Positions 26,500 to 40,140 of a DNA stretch of 64,000 bases are shown here, piece after piece. Origin of the DNA: Aplidium turbinatum. Lineage: Eukaryota > Chordata > Ascidiacea > Aplousobranchia > Polyclinidae. Each line of letters begins with the position of its first letter. Position 1 is the first letter of the stretch. A model generated the notes under the pieces. The model saw only the letters and a program-made list of their open reading frames with translations. It made no database searches and was not told the origin of the DNA. The position numbers were made by a program, and so were the translations under genes. Location: assembly GCA_918807975.1 (NCBI GenBank), contig OU964921.1, positions 18,812,498 to 18,876,497 of the forward strand, read 5' to 3'.

Positions 26500-29400
26500 T
26501 TCACTTTTAGTACGTAAATAAACTTTCTTAGACAATTTTTAATGATGTTAGTTCCAAACTAAAAGAATTAGATAGTTTCGCAAAAAAAAATTATTTTTCA
26601 CTGTATGAAATGTCTTAGAAAAATTTCTGAAAAATTTCTTTGAAAAGACAATTTTTTTTCAATAATGTTCACTTTTAGTACGTAAAAAAACTTTCTTAGA
26701 CATTTTTCAATGACGTTAGTTCCAAACTAAAGGAATTAGATAGTTTCGCAAAAAAAATTTATTTTTCACTGTATGAAATGTCTTAGAAAAACTTTTGAAA
26801 AATTTTTTTGAAAACACAATTTTTTTTCGATAATGTTCACTTTTAGTACGTAAAAAATCTTTCTTAGACAATTTTTAATGACGTTAGTTCCAAACTAAAA
26901 GAATTAGATAGTTTTGCAAAAAAAAAAAGTTTTTCACTGTATGAAATGTTTTTGAAAAATTTTTTTGAAAAGACAATTTTTTTTTAATAATGTTCACTTT
27001 TAGTACGTAAATAAACTTTCTTAGACAATTTTTAATGACGTTAGTTCCAAACTAAAAGAATTAGATAGTTTCGCAAAAAAAAATTATTTTTCACTGTATG
27101 AAATGTCTTGGAAAAAGTTTTTGAAAAGACAAGTTTTTTTCAATGATGTTCACTTTTAGTACGTAACAAAACTTTCTTAGACAATTTTTAATGACATTAG
27201 TTCCAAACTAAAAGAATTAGATAGTTTCGCAAAAAAAAATTATTTTTCACTCTAAGAAATGTCTTAGAAAAATTTTTTTGAAAAAACAATTTTTTTTCAA
27301 TAATGTTCACTTTTAGTACGTAAATAAACTTTCTTAGACAATTTTTAATGACGTTAGTTCCAAACTAAAAGAATTAGATAGTTTGCCAAAAAAAAATTAT
27401 TTTTTACTGTATGAAATGTCTTAGAAAAATTTTTGAAAAATTTTTTTGAAAAGACAATTTTTTTTCAATAATGTTCACTTTTAGTTCGTAAATAAACTTT
27501 CTTAGACAATTTTTAATAACGTTAGTTCCAAACTAAAAGAATTAGATAGTTTCGCAGAAAAAAATTATTTTTTAATGCATGAAATGTCTTGGAAAAGTTT
27601 TTGAAAAACTTTTGAAAAAGACAATTTTTTTCAATAATGTTTACTTTAGTACGTAAAAAAACTTTCTTAGACAATTTTTAATGACGTTAGTTTCAAACTA
27701 AAAGAATTAGATTGTTTCGCAAAAAAAAATTATTTTTCACTGTATGAAATGTTTTACAAAATTTTTGAAAAATTTGTTTGAAAAGACAATTTTGTTTCAA
27801 TAATGTTCACTATTGGTACGTAAAAAAACTTTCTTAGACAATTTTTAATGACATTAGTTCCAAACTAAAAGAATTAGATAGTTTCGCAAAAAAAAATTAT
27901 TTTTCACTGTATGAAATGTCTTGGAAATAGTTTTTTGAAAAGACAATTTTTTTTCAATAATGTTCACTTTTGGTACGTAAAAGAACTTTCTTAGACAATT
28001 TTTAATGACGTTAGTTCCAAACTAAAAGAATTAGATAGTTTCGCAAAAAAAATTTATTTTTCACTGTATGAAATGTCTTAGAAAAACTTTTGAAAAATTT
28101 TTTTGAAAACACAATTTTTTTTCGATAATGTTCACTTTTAGTACGTAAATAAACTTTCTTAGACAATTTTTAATGACGTTAGTTCCAAACTAAAGGAATT
28201 AGATAGTTTTGCAAAAAAAAAAAGTTTTTCACTGTATGAAATGTTTTGGAAAAATTTTTTTGAAAAGACAATTTTTTTTCAATAATGTTCACTTTTAGTA
28301 CGTTACAAAACTTCCTTAGACAATTTTTAATGACGTTAGTTCCAAACTAAAAGAATTAGATAGTTTCGCAAAAAAAAATTATTTTTCACTGTATGAAATG
28401 TCCTTGAAAAATTTTTGAAAAATTTCTTTGAAAAGACAATTTTTTTTCAATAATGTTCACTTTTAGTACGTAAATAAACTTTCTTAGACAATTTTTAATG
28501 ACGTTCGTTCCAAACTAAAAGAATTAGATAGTTTCGCAAAAAAAAATTAATTTTCACTGTATGAAATGTCTTAGAAAAATTTCTGAAAAATGTCTTTGAT
28601 AAGACAATTTTTTTTCAATAATGTTCACTTTTAGTACGTAAAAAAACTTTCTTAGACAATTTTTAATGACGTTAGTTCCAAACTAAAAGAATTAGATAGT
28701 TTTCCAAAAAAAAAAAGTTTTTCACCGTATGAAATGGTTTTGAAAAATTTTTTTAAAAAGACAATTTTTTTTCAATAATGTTCACTTTTAGTACGTAACA
28801 AAACTTTCTTAGACAATTTTTAATGACGTTCGTTCCAAAATAAAAGAATTAGATAGTTTCGCAAAAAAAAATTATTTTTTACTGTATGAAATGTTTTTGA
28901 AAAATTTTTGAAAAATTTTTTTGAAAAGACAATTTTTTTTCAATAATGTTCACTTTTAGTACGTAAATAAACTTTCTTAGACAATTTTTAATGACGTTAG
29001 TTCCAAACTAAAAGAATTAGATAGTTTCGCAAAAAAAAATTATTTTTCACTGTATGAAATGTCTTAGAAAAACTTCTGAAAAATTTCTTTGAAAAGACAA
29101 TTTTTTTTCAATAATGTTCACTTTTAGTACGTAAATAAACTTTCTTAGACAATTTTTAATGACGTTAGTTCCAAACTAAAAGAATTAGATAGTTTCGCAA
29201 AAAAAAATTATTTTTCACTGTATGAAATGTCTTAGAAAAATTTCTGAAAAATTTCTTTGAAAAGACAATTTTTTTTCAATAATGTTCACTTTTAGTACGT
29301 AAATAAACTTTCTTAGACAATTTTTAATGATGTTAGTTCCAAACTAAAAGAATTAGATAGTTTCGCAAAAAAAAATTATTTTTCACTGTATGAAATGTCT

Positions 29401-31600
29401 TAGAAAAATTTCTGAAAAATTTCTTTGAAAAGACAATTTTTTTTCAATAATGTTCACTTTTAGTACGTAAAAAAACTTTCTTAGACAATTTTTAATGACG
29501 TTAGTTCCAAACTAAAGGAATTAGATAGTTTCGCAAAAAAAATTTATTTTTCACTGTATGAAATGTCTTAGAAAAACTTTTGAAAAATTTTTTTGAAAAC
29601 ACAATTTTTTTTCGATAATGTTCACTTTTAGTACGTAAAAAAACTTTCTTAGACAATTTTTAATGACGTTAGTTCCAAACTAAAAGAATTAGATAGTTTT
29701 GCAAAAAAAAAAAGTTTTTCACTGTATGAAATGTTTTTGAAAAATTTTTTTGAAAAGACAATTTTTTTTCAATAATGTTCACTTTTAGTACGTAAATAAA
29801 CTTTCTTAGACAATTTTTAATGACGTTAGTTCCAAACTAAAAGAATTAGATAGTTTCGCAAAAAAAAATTATTTTTCACTGTATGAAATGTCTTGGAAAA
29901 AGTTTTTGAAAAGACAAGTTTTTTTCAATGATGTTCACTTTTAGTACGTAAATAAACTTTCTTAGACAATTTTTAATGACATTAGTTCCAAACTAAAAGA
30001 ATTAGATAGTTTCGCAAAAAAAAATTATTTTTCACTCTAAGAAATGTCTTAGAAAAATTTTTTTGAAAAGACAATTTTTTTTCAATAATGTTCACTTTTA
30101 GTACGTAAATAAACTTTCTTAGATAATTTTTAATGACGTTAGTTCCAAACTAAAAGAATTAGATAGTTTTCCAAAAAAAAAAAGTTTTTCACTGTATGAA
30201 ATGGTTTTGAAAAATTTTTTTTAAAAGACAATTTTTTTTCAATAATGTTCACTTTTAGTACGTAACAAAACTTTCTTAGACAATTTTTAATGACGTTCGT
30301 TCCAAACTAAAAGAATTAGATAGTTTCGCAAAAAAAAATTATTTTTTACTGTATGAAATGTTTTTGAAAAATTTTTGAAAAATTTTTTTGAAAAGACAAT
30401 TTTTTTTCAATAATGTTCACTTTTAGTACGTAAATAAACTTTCTTAGACAATTTTTAATGACGTTAGTTCCAAACTAAAAGAATTAGATAGTTTCGCAAA
30501 AAAAAATTATTTTTCACTGTATGAAATGTCTTAGAAAAACTTCTGAAAAATTTCTTTGAAAAGACAATTTTTTTTCAATAATGTTCACTTTTAGTACGTA
30601 AATAAACTTTCTTAGACAATTTTTAATGACGTTAGTTCCAAACTAAAAGAATTAGATAGTTTCGCAAAAAAAAATTATTTTTCACTGTATGAAATGTCTT
30701 AGAAAAATTTCTGAAAAATTTCTTTGAAAAGACAATTTTTTTTCAATAATGTTCACTTTTAGTACGTAAATAAACTTTCTTAGACAATTTTTAATGATGT
30801 TAGTTCCAAACTAAAAGAATTAGATAGTTTCGCAAAAAAAAATTATTTTTCACTGTATGAAATGTCTTAGAAAAATTTCTGAAAAATTTCTTTGAAAAGA
30901 CAATTTTTTTTCAATAATGTTCACTTTTAGTACGCAACAAAACTTTCTTAGACAATTTTTAATGACGTTAGTTCCAAACTAAAGGAATTAGATAGTTTCG
31001 CAAAAAAAATTTATTTTTCACTGTATGAAATGTCTTAGAAAAACTTTTGAAAAATTTTTTTGAAAACACAATTTTTTTTCGATAATGTTCACTTTTAGAA
31101 CGTAAAAAAACTTTCTTAGACAATTTTTAATGACGTTAGTTCCAAACTAAAAGAATTAGATAGTTTTGCAAAAAAAAAAAGTTTTTCACTGTATGAAATG
31201 TTTTTGAAAAATTTTTTTGAAAAGACAATTTTTTTTCAATAATGTTCACTTTTAGTACGTAAATAAACTTTCTTAGACAATTTTTAATGACGTTAGTTCC
31301 AAACTAAAAGAATTAGATAGTTTCGCAAAAAAAAATTATTTTTCACTGTATGAAATGTCTTGGAAAAAGTTTTTGAAAAGACAAGTTTTTTTCAATGATG
31401 TTCACTTTTAGTACGTAACAAAACATTCTTAGACAATTTTTAATGACATTAGTTCCAAATTAAAAGAATTAGATAGTTTCGCAAAAAAAAAAATTATTTT
31501 TCACTCTAAGAAATGTCTTAGAAAAATTTTTTTGAAAAGACAATTTTTTTTCAATAATGTTCACTTTTGGTACGTAAAAAAACTTTCTTAGACAATTTTT
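26500..31600. repeat. Distant copy of the 16.9-21.6 kb block (~9.63 kb away)
   Basis: The order of variant monomers at 16.9-21.6 kb recurs here at an offset of 9626-9627 bp. Rare shared changes include the A in cgttccaaaataaa (19,204 and 28,831), cactctaagaaatg (17,622 and 27,248; 20,406 and 30,032) and the gatgtt monomer (19,702 and 29,329). Beyond about 30.4 kb the offset rises by roughly 340 bp, equal to two extra monomers in this copy. Confidence 0.8.
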
Positions 31601-34600
31601 AATGACGTTAGTTCCAAACTAAAAGAATTAGATAGTTTTGCAAAAAAAATTATTTTTCACTGTATGAAATATCCTAGAAAAGTTTTTGAAAAATTTTTTT
31701 GAAAAGACAATTTTTTTTCAATAATGTTCACTTTTGGTACGTAAAAAAACTTTCTTAGACAATTTTTAATGACATTAGTTCCAAACTAAAAGAATTAGAT
31801 AGTTTCGCAAAAATTTTTCACTGTATGAAATGTCTTGGAAAAATTTTTTTGAAAAGACAATTTTTTTTCAATAATGTTCACTTTTAGTACGTAAAAAAAC
31901 TTTCTTAGACAATTTTTAATGACGTTAGTTCCAAACTAAAAGAATTAGATAGTTTCGCAAAAAAAAATTATTTTTCACGGTATGAAATGTCTTGGAAAAA
32001 GTTTTTTGAAAAGACAAGTTTTTTTCAATGATGTTCACTTTTAGTACGTAACAAAACTTTCTTAGACAATTTTTAATGACGTTAGTTCCAAACTAAAAGA
32101 ATTAGATAGTTTCCTAAAAAAAAATTATTTTTTACTGTATGAAATGTCTTAGAAAAATTTTTGTAAAATTTTTTTGAAAAGACAATTTTTTTTCAATAAT
32201 GTTCACTTTTAGTTCGTAAATAAACTTTCTTAGACAATTTTTAATGACGTTAGTTCCAAACTAAAAGAATTAGAGAGTTTTGCAAAAAAAATTATTTTTT
32301 ACTGCATGAAATGTCTTGAAAAAGTTTTTGAGAAACTTTTGAAAAAGACAATTTTTTTCAATAATGTTCACTTTAGTACGTAAAAAAACTTTCTTAGACA
32401 ATTTTTAATGACGTTAGTTTCAAACTAAAAGAATTAGATTGTTTCGCAAAAAAAAATTATTTGTCACTGTATGAAATGTCTTAGAAAAGTTTATGAAAAA
32501 TTTTTTTGAAAAGGCAATTTTTTTTTAATAATGTTCACTTTTAGTACGTAAAAAAACTTTCTTAGACAATTTTTAATGACGTTAGTTCCAAACAAAAAGA
32601 ATTAGATAGTTTTCCAAAAAAAAAAAGTTTTTCACTGTATGAAATGGTTTTGAAAAATTATTTTAAAAAGACAATTTTTTTTCAATAATGTTCACTTTTA
32701 GTACGTAAAAAAACTTTCTTAGACAACTTTTAATGACGTTAGTTCCAAACTAAAAGAATTAGATAGTTTTCCAAAAAAAAAAAGTTTTTCACTGTATGAA
32801 ATGGTTTTGAAAAATTATTTTAAAAAGACAATTTTTTTTCAATAATGTTCACTTTTAGTACGTAAAAAAACTTTCTTAGACAATTTTTAATGACGTTAGT
32901 TCCAAACTAAAAGAATTAGATAGTTTTCCAAAAAAAAAAAGTTTTTCACTGTATGAAATGGTTTTGAAAAATTATTTTAAAAAGACAATTTTTTTTCAAT
33001 AATGTTCACTTTTAGTACGTAAATAAACTTTCTTAGACAATTTTTAATGACGTTAGTTCCAAACTAAAAGAATTAGATAGTTTCGAAAAAAAAAATTATT
33101 TTTCACTGTATGAAATGTCTTAGAAAAACTTCTGAAAAATTTCTTTGAAAAGACAATTTTTTTTCAATAATGTTCACTTTTAGTACGTAAAAAAACTTTC
33201 TTAGACAATTTTTAATGACGTTAGTTCCAAACTAAAAGAATTAGATAGTTTTGCAAAAAAAAAAAGTTTTTCACTGTATGAAATGTTTTTGAAAAATTTT
33301 TTTGAAAAGACAATTTTTTTTCAATAATGTTCACTTTTAGTACGTAAATAAACTTTCTTAGACAATTTTTAATGACGTTAGTTCCAAACTAAAAGAATTA
33401 GATAGTTTCGCAAAAAAAAATTATTTTTCACTGTATGAAATGTCTTGGAAAAAGTTTTTGAAAAGACAAGTTTTTTTCAATGATGTTCACTTTTAGTACG
33501 TAACAAAACTTTCTTAGACAATTTTTAATGACATTAGTTCCAAACTAAAAGAATTAGATAGTTTCGCAAAAAAAAATTATTTTTCACTCTAAGAAATGTC
33601 TTAGAAAAATTTTTTTGAAAAGACAATTTTTTTTCAATAATGTTCACTTTTAGTACGTAAATAAACTTTCTTAGACAATTTTTAATGACGTTAGTTCCAA
33701 ACTAAAAGAATTAGATAGTTTTCCAAAAAAAAAAAGTTTTTCACTGTATGAAATGGTTTTGAAAAATTTTTTTAAAAAGACAATTTTTTTTCAATAATGT
33801 TCACTTTTAGTACGTAACAAAACTTTCTTAGACAATTTTTAATGACGTTCGTTCCAAACTAAAAGAATTAGATAGTTTCGCAAAAAAAAATTATTTTTTA
33901 CTGTATGAAATGTTTTTGAAAAATTTTTGAAAAATTTTTTTGAAAAGACAATTTTTTTTCAATAATGTTCACTTTTAGTACGTAAATAAACTTTCTTAGA
34001 CAATTTTTAATGACGTTAGTTCCAAACTAAAAGAATTAGATAGTTTCGCAAAAAAAATTTATTTTTCACAGTATGAAATGTCTTAGAAAAACTTCTGAAA
34101 AATTTCTTTGAAAAGACAATTTTTTTTCAATAATGTTCACTTTTAGTACGTAAATAAACTTTCTTAGACAATTTTTAATGACGTTAGTTCCAAACTAAAA
34201 GAATTAGATAGTTTCGCAAAAAAAAATTATTTTTCACTGTATGAAATGTCTTAGAAAAATTTCTGAAAAATTTCTTTGAAAAGACAATTTTTTTTCAATA
34301 ATGTTCACTTTTAGTACGTAAATAAACTTTCTTAGACAATTTTTAATGATGTTAGTTCCAAACTAAAAGAATTAGATAGTTTCGCAAAAAAAAATTATTT
34401 TTCACTGTATGAAATGTCTTAGAAAAATTTCTGAAAAATTTCTTTGAAAAGACAATTTTTTTTCAATAATGTTCACTTTTAGTACGTAAAAAAACTTTCT
34501 TAGACAATTTTTAATGACGTTAGTTCCAAACTAAAGGAATTAGATAGTTTCGCAAAAAAAATTTATTTTTCACTGTATGAAATGTCTTAGAAAAACTTTT

Positions 34601-36570
34601 GAAAAATTTTTTTGAAAACACAATTTTTTTTCGATAATGTTCACTTTTAGAACGTAAAAAAACTTTCTTAGACAATTTTTAATGACGTTAGTTCCAAACT
34701 AAAAGAATTAGATAGTTTTGCAAAAAAAAATTAATTTTTACTGTATGAAATGTTTTTGAAAAATTTTTTTGAAAAGACAATTTTTTTTCAATAATGTTCA
34801 CTTTTAGTACGTAAATAAACTTTCTTAGACAATTTTTAATGACGTTAGTTCCAAACTAAAAGAATTAGATAGTTTCGCAAAAAAAAATTATTTTTCACTG
34901 TATGAAATGTCTTGGAAAAAGTTTTTGAAAAGACAAGTTTTTTTCAATGATGTTCACTTTTAGTACGTAACAAAACTTTCTTAGACAATTTTTAATGACA
35001 TTAGTTCCAAACTAAAAGAATTAGATAGTTTCGCAAAAAAAAATTATTTTTCACTCTAAGAAATGTCTTAGAAAAATTTTTTTGAAAAGACAATTTTTTT
35101 TCAATAATGTTCACTTTTGGTACGTAAAAAAACTTTCTTAGACAATTTTTAATGACGTTAGTTCCAAACTAAAAGAATTAGATAGTTTTGCAAAAAAAAT
35201 TATTTTTCACTGTATGAAATATCCTAGAAAAGTTTTTGAAAAATTTTTTTGAAAAGACAATTTTTTTTCAATAATGTTCACTTTTGGTACGTAAAAAAAC
35301 TTTCTTAGACAATTTTTAATGACATTAGTTCCAAACTAAAAGAATTAGATAGTTTCGCAAAAATTTTTCACTGTATGAAATGTCTTGGAAAAATTTTTTT
35401 GAAAAGACAATTTTTTTTCAATAATGTTCACTTTTAGTACGTAAAAAAACTTTCTTAGACAATTTTTAATGACGTTAGTTCCAAACTAAAAGAATTAGAT
35501 AGTTTCGCAAAAAAAAATTATTTTTCACGGTATGAAATGTCTTGGAAAAAGTTTTTTGAAAAGACAAGTTTTTTTCAATGATGTTCACTTTTAGTACGTA
35601 ACAAAACTTTCTTAGACAATTTTTAATGACGTTAGTTCCAAACTAAAAGAATTAGAGAGTTTTGCAAAAAAAATTATTTTTTACTGCATGAAATGTCTTG
35701 AAAAAGTTTTTGAGAAACTTTTGAAAAAGACAATTTTTTTCAATAATGTTCACTTTAGTACGTAAAAAAACTTTCTTAGACAATTTTTAATGACGTTAGT
35801 TTCAAACTAAAAGAATTAGATTGTTTCGCAAAAAAAAATTATTTGTCACTGTATGAAATGTCTTAGAAAAGTTTTTGAAAAATTTTTTTGAAAAGGCAAT
35901 TTTTTTTTAATAATGTTCACTTTTAGTACGTAAAAAAACTTTCTTAGACAATTTTTAATGACGTTAGTTCCAAACAAAAAGAATTAGATAGTTTTCCAAA
36001 AAAAAAAAGTTTTTCACTGTATGAAATGGTTTTGAAAAATTATTTTAAAAAGACAATTTTTTTTCAATAATGTTCACTTTTAGTACGTAAAAAAACTTTC
36101 TTAGACAATTTTTAATGACGTTAGTTCCAAACTAAAAGAATTAGATAGTTTTCCAAAAAAAAAAAGTTTTTCACTGTATGAAATGGTTTTGAAAAATTAT
36201 TTTAAAAAGACAATTTTTTTTCAATAATGTTCACTTTTAGTACGTAAAAAAACTTTCTTAGACAATTTTTAATGACGTTAGTTCCAAACTAAAAGAATTA
36301 GATAGTTTTCCAAAAAAAAAAAGTTTTTCACTGTATGAAATGGTTTTGAAAAATTATTTTAAAATGACAATTTTTTTTCAATAATGTTCACTTTTAGTAC
36401 GTAAATAAACTTTCTTAGACAATTTTTAATGACGTTAGTTCCAAACTAAAAGAATTAGATAGTTTCGCAAAAAAAAATTATTTTTCACTGTATGAAATGT
36501 CTTAGAAAAACTTCTGAAAAATTTCTTTGAAAAGACAATTTTTTTTCAATAATGTTCACTTTTAGTACGT
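29620..36570. repeat. 22-mer higher-order repeat, ~3.55 kb, two copies, second lacking one monomer
   Basis: Bases 29.62-33.19 kb match 33.19-36.57 kb at 3550-3553 bp. Key markers are ttagaacg (31,097 and 34,649), cactctaag (31,502 and 35,052), a shortened monomer reading gtttcgcaaaaatttttcac (31,803 and 35,353) and tcacggtatg (31,976 and 35,526). After the second tcacgg monomer the offset falls to 3382 bp, so a single 168-bp monomer (the tttcctaaaa type at 32,110) is absent from copy two. Each copy ends with a run of three aaatggttttg monomers. Confidence 0.85.
31803..31822. repeat. Shortened monomer marker lacking the A-tract/attattt stretch
   Basis: The usual ttcgc, nine As and ttatttttcac are reduced here to ttcgcaaaaatttttcac, a loss of about 10 bp. 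The same shortened form occurs at 35,353 in the second 3.55-kb copy and nowhere else I noticed, which makes it a good tag for that duplication. Confidence 0.8.
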
Positions 36571-38200
36571 CAAAAAGCTTTCTTAGACAATTTTTATTGA
36601 CGTTAGTTCCAAACTAAAAGAATTAGATAGTTTCGCAAAAAAAAATTATTTTTCACTGTATGAAATGTCTTAGAAAAGTTTTTGAAAATTTTTTTTGAAA
36701 AGACAATTTTTTTTCAATAATGTTCACTTTTAGTACGTAAAAAAGCTTTCTTAGACAATTTTTAATGACGTTAGTTCCAAACTAAAAGAATTAGATAGTT
36801 TCGCAAAAAAAAATTATTTTTCACTGTATGAAATGTCTTGGAAAAAGTTTTTTGAAAAGACAAGTTTTTTTCAATGATGTTCACTTTTAGTACGTAAAAA
36901 AGCTTTCTTAGACAATTTTTAATGACGTTAGTTCCAAACTAAAAGAATTAGATAGTTTCCCAAAAAAAAATTATTTTTTACTGTATGAAATGTCTTAGAA
37001 AAATTTTTGAAAAATTTTTTTGAAAAGACAATTTTTTTTCAATAATGTTCACTTTTAGTTCGTAAATAAACTTTCTGAGACAATTTTTAATGACGTTAGT
37101 TCCAAACTAAAAGAATTAGAGAGTTTTGCAAAAAAAAATTATTTTTTACTGCATGAAATGTCTTGAAAGAGTTTTTGAGAAACTTTTGAAAAAGACAATT
37201 TTTTCAATAATGTTCGCTTTAGTACGTAAAAAAACTTTCTTAGACAATTTTTAATGACGTTAGTTTCAAACTAAAAGAATTAGATTGTTTCGCAAAAAAA
37301 AATTATTTTTCACTGTATGAAATGTCATAGAAAAGTTTTTGAAAAATTTTTTTGAAAAGGCAATTTTTTTTTAGTAATGTTCACTTTTAGTACGTAAAAA
37401 AACTTTCTTAGACAATTTTTAATGACGTTAGTTCCAAACTAAAAGAATTAGATAGTTTCGCAAAAAAAAATTATTTTGCACAGTATGAAATGTCTTGGAA
37501 AAATTTTTTTGAAAAGACAATTTTTTTTCAATAATGTTCACTTTTAGTACGTAACAAAACTTCCTTAGATGATTTTTAATGACGTTAGTTCCAAACTAAA
37601 AGAATTAGATAGTTTCGCAAAAAAAAATTATTTTTCACTGTATGAAATGTCTTAGAAAAAATTTTGAAAAATTTGTTTGAAAACACAATTTTTTTTCGAT
37701 AATGTTCACTTTTAGTACGTAAAAAAACTTTCTTAGACAATTTTTAATGACGTTAGTTCCAAACAAAAAGAATTAGATAGTTTCGCAAAAAAAAATTATT
37801 TTTCACTGTATGAAATGTCTTGGAAAAATTTTCTTAAAAAGACAATTTTTTTTTCAATAATGTTCACTTTTAGTACGTAAAAAAACTTTTTTAGACAATT
37901 TTTAATGACGTTAGTTCCAAACTAAAAGAATTAGATAGTTTCGCAAAAAAAAATTAATTTTCACTGTATGAAATGTCTTAGAAAAATTTCTGAAAAATTT
38001 CTTTGATAAGACAATTTTTTTTCAATAATGTTCACTTTTAGTACGTAAATAAACTTTCTTTGGCAATTTTTAATGACGTTAGTTCCAAACTAAACGAATT
38101 AGATAGTTTTGCAAAAAAAAAAATTTTTCACTGTATGAAATGTTTTTAAAAAATTTGTTTGAAAAGACAATTTTTTTTCAATAATGTTCACTTTTAGTAC
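36000..38200. repeat. Block shared with 47.9-50.2 kb (~12.0 kb apart)
   Basis: Three aaatggttttg monomers, the agctttctt monomers, the gagagttttgc and gagaaactt monomers, the rare aaatgtcatag, the ttttagtaatgttc start and the gcacagtatg monomer appear in the same order in both places. Marker offsets are 12,010 bp (first aaatggttttg) and 11,997 bp (gtcatag at 37,324 and 49,321). Copies differ by small changes such as tgttcgcttt here. Confidence 0.75.
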
Positions 38201-40140
38201 GTTACAAAACTTCCTTAGACAATTTTTAATGACGTTAGTTCCAAACTAAAAGAATTAGATAGTTTCGCAAAAAAAAATTATTTTTCACGGTATGAAATGT
38301 CTTGGAAAAATTTTTTTAAAAAGACAATTTTTTTTTCAATAATGTTCACTTTTAGTACGTAAAAAAACTTTCTTAGACAATTTTTAATGACGTTAGTTCC
38401 AAACTTAAAGAATTAGATAGTTTCGCAAAAAAAAATTATTTTTCACTGTATGAAATGTCTTAGAAAAATTTCTGAAAAATTTCTTTGATAAGACAATTTT
38501 TTTTCAATAATGTTCACTTTTAGTACGTAAATAAACTTTCTTTGGCAATTTTTAATGACGTTAGTTCCAAACTAAACGAATTAGATAGTTTTGCAAAAAA
38601 AAAAAGTTGTTCACTGTATGAAATGTTTTTAAAAAATTTGTTTGAAAAGACAATTTTTTTTCAATAATGTTCACTTTTAGTACGTTACAAAACTTCCTTA
38701 GACAATTTTTAATGACGTTAGTTCCAAACTAAAAGAATTAGATAGTTTCGCAAAAAAAAATAATTTTTCACTGTATGAAATGTCCTTGAAAAATTTTTGA
38801 AAAATTTTTTTGAAAAGACAATTTTTTTCAATAATGTTCACTTTTAGTACGTAAATAAACTTTCTTAGACAATTTTTAATGACGTTAGTTCCAAACTAAA
38901 AGAATTAGATAGTTTCGCAAAAAAAAAAAGTTTTTCACTGTATGAAATGGTTTTGAAAAATTATTTTAAAAAGACAATTTTTTTTCAATAATGTTCACTT
39001 TTAGTACGTAACAAAACTTTCTTAGACAATTTTTAATGACGTTCGTTCCAAACTAAAAGAATTAGATAGTTTCGCAAAAAAAAATTATTTTTTACTGTAT
39101 GAAATGTTTTTGAAAAATTTTTGAAAAATTTTTTTGAAAAAACAATTTTTTTTCAATAATGTTCACTTTTAGTACGTAAATAAACTTTCTTAGACAATTT
39201 TTAATGACGTTAGTTCCAAACTAAAAGAATTAGATAGTTTCGCAAAAAAAAATTATTTTTCACAGTATGAAATGTCTTAGAAAAGTTTTTGAAAAATTTT
39301 TTTGAAAAGACAATTTTTTTTCAATAATGTTCACTTTTGGTACGTAAAAAAACTTTCTTAGACAAGTTTTAATGACGTTAGTTCCAAACTAAAAGAATTA
39401 GATAGTTTTGCAAAAAAAAAAAGTTTTTCACTGTATGAAATGTTTTTAAAAAATTTGTTTGAAAAGACAATTTTTTTTCAATAATGTTCACTTTTAGTAC
39501 GTTACAAAACTTCCTTAGACAATTTTTAATGACGTTAGTTCCAAACTAAAAGAATTAGATAGTTTCGCAAAAAAAAATTATTTTTCACTGTATGAAATGT
39601 CCTTGAAAAATTTTTGAAAAATTTTTTTGAAAAGACAATTTTTTTCAATAATGTTCACTTTTAGTACGTAAATAAACTTTCTTAGACAATTTTTAATGAC
39701 GTTAGTTCCAAACTAAAAGAATTAGATAGTTTCGCAAAAAAAAATTAATTTTCACTGTATGAAATGTCTTAGAAAAATTTCTGAAAAATTTCTTTGATAA
39801 GACAATTTTTTTTCAATAATGTTCACTTTTAGTACGTAAAAAAACTTTCTTAGACAATTTTTAATGACGTTAGTTCCAAACTAAAAGAATTAGATAGTTT
39901 TCCAAAAAAAAAAAGTTTTTCACTGTATGAAATGGTTTTGAAAAATTATTTTAAAAAGACAATTTTTTTTCAAAAATGTTCACTTTTAGTACGTAACAAA
40001 ACTCTCTTAGACAATTTTTAATGACGTTCGTTCCAAACTAAAAGAATTAGATAGTTTCGCAAAAAAAAATTATTTTTTACTGTATGAAATGTCTTAGAAA
40101 AATTTCTGAAAAATTTCTTTGAAAAGACAATTTTTTTTCG
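38200..40140. repeat. Mixed monomers resembling the 0.3-1.4 kb and 54.8-56.9 kb blocks
   Basis: This stretch holds ctttctttggc, tacgttac, aatgtccttg, a seven-T caataatg variant and ttcaaaaatgttc monomers in an order like that near the left edge of the window and at 54.8-56.9 kb. No clean internal period was traced by eye. It is ordinary satellite with no other feature. Confidence 0.6.
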
